Shown: piece after piece, positions 63,465 through 64,000 of the stretch
How positions within the stretch are numbered: position 1 is the first letter of the stretch
How the letters are laid out: every line of letters starts with the position of its first letter
Assembly: GCF_002368395.1 (NCBI RefSeq)
Contig: NZ_AP018254.1
Location: 4,960,001-5,024,000, forward strand
From: Calothrix sp. NIES-3974
Lineage (GTDB): Bacteria > Cyanobacteriota > Cyanobacteriia > Cyanobacteriales > Nostocaceae
Length of the DNA stretch: 64,000 bases
Direction: 5' to 3'
Notes under the pieces: model-generated
What the model saw: the letters and a program-made list of their open reading frames with translations, nothing else
The model's database searches: none
Told to the model about the DNA's origin: nothing
Position numbers and translations under genes: made by a program

Positions 63465-63693
63465 TTACCCCCTACTCCCTACTCCCTTTCAAGATACTGG
63501 ACTATTCCCGGTGTAGCAGTAATAAAATAGGCATTGGAACCCTTGAGTGCTGCTGACTAAGCAAGAATCTAGTTGACAGTTAACAGTTAACGGCTAACCC
63601 AAAGTAATCAATGGGGTATGCTGATAAACGAAGCGACTCAAGGGTCAGTTTCAAATCCAGGCTGATGGCATCTCGATGAGTGCGAGTTTTTTT

Positions 63694-64000
63694 ATGGCTT
63701 CTGATATTCGTTTTTTAATGTGTCCCCCTGACCACTATGATGTGGATTATGTGATTAATCCGTGGATGGAAGGGAATATTCATAAATCCTCCCGTGATCG
63801 CGCAGTGGAACAGTGGCAAAAGTTATACCAGGTGCTGAAAGACCATGCGACTGTTGATTTAGTACCTCCGCAAAAAGGTTGGCCAGATATGGTTTTTACC
63901 GCCAATGCGGGATTGGTATTGGGGACAAATGTGGTTTTAAGTCGTTTTTTACACAAAGAACGACAGGGGGAGGAACCGTATTTCCAGGAATGGTTTGAAC
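63694..64000 (+). CDS. arginine dihydrolase (ArgZ/AgrE), N-terminal part
   Basis: A frame open to the window end starts at an ATG at 63694 (MASDIRFLMCPPDHYDVDYV); another in-frame ATG is 18 bp upstream. It shows the guanidine-modifying-enzyme N-terminus typical of cyanobacterial ArgZ and of AgrE: INPWMEGNIHKSSRDRAVEQW and PPQKGWPDMVFTANAGLVLG, where the Asp and the substrate-binding region lie. Arginine dihydrolase makes ornithine, CO2 and two ammonia from arginine. If this is AgrE, a fused ornithine cyclodeaminase domain follows outside the window. About 102 residues are visible. Confidence 0.85.
   Translation, partial: MASDIRFLMCPPDHYDVDYVINPWMEGNIHKSSRDRAVEQWQKLYQVLKDHATVDLVPPQKGWPDMVFTANAGLVLGTNVVLSRFLHKERQGEEPYFQEWFE

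Noticed and set aside
1-64000. prophage or integrative element boundaries around the CHAT operon
   Set aside because: No integrase, tRNA gene or direct repeats were found flanking 18.2-23.4 kb, so horizontal transfer rests only on base composition by eye.

Overview
The window is chromosomal DNA of a cyanobacterium, probably filamentous and heterocyst-forming (Nostocales-like). The evidence is the very frequent HIP1 octamer GCGATCGC, cyanobacterial gene types (the clock kinase SasA, FO synthase subunit CofH, a GH100 invertase, a HetZ-like helix-turn-helix protein, an ArgZ/AgrE-type arginine dihydrolase), and intergenic DNA full of small palindromes and MITE-like repeats. No rRNA, tRNA or CRISPR array was recognised.

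Layout. 1-1.26 kb: the end of a conserved hypothetical gene and a 5'-truncated haemagglutinin-like surface protein. 1.4-3.3 kb: IS200/IS605-type insertion sequence copy 1 (tnpA and tnpB divergent, both intact). 3.3-7.1 kb: small acidic protein, S-layer-homology lipoprotein, TatA-like protein and SasA. 7.4-12 kb: secreted protein of unknown function, thioredoxin-fold protein, coiled-coil protein and an HNH nuclease with an upstream partner. 12.4-18.1 kb: CofH, polyprenyl-phosphate glycosyltransferase with GtrA domain, Uma2 protein and GT39-type membrane glycosyltransferase. 18.2-22.6 kb: a three-gene minus-strand operon, TPR-CHAT protease, then a 115-aa protein, then a coiled-coil protein with C-terminal membrane segments. 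23.4-29.6 kb: YyaL-like protein, a new 53-aa secreted peptide gene and glycine decarboxylase GcvP. 30.2-34.3 kb: oligopeptide-type ABC permeases and a convergent binding lipoprotein. 35.6-37.5 kb: acetolactate synthase with a C-terminal zinc ribbon. 37.7-39.85 kb: IS copy 2 (tnpA frameshifted, tnpB intact), inserted in a Phd-type antitoxin gene whose VapC-like toxin partner is cut to a stub. 39.8-51.9 kb: MshEN-domain protein, HetZ-like protein, retropepsin-like protease, serine hydrolase with peptidoglycan-binding domain, pirin, LCP ligase, GDP-mannose pyrophosphorylase and ABC1/AarF kinase. 52.2-64 kb: GH100 invertase, RecJ, YegS-type lipid kinase, two small disordered proteins, nucleoside hydrolase, PurL and the start of the arginine dihydrolase.

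Most genes are single housekeeping units with long gaps rather than operons. The clearest candidate for an undescribed system is the CHAT operon: a protease with an intact His/Cys dyad, a small possible adaptor and a membrane-anchored possible substrate, the layout expected of a regulated-cell-death or defence module. The second point of interest is the pair of near-identical IS elements with intact TnpB nucleases: each would carry a different guide, and one copy has split an antitoxin gene. At least three families of short inverted-repeat elements fill the intergenic gaps, in places nested in each other.
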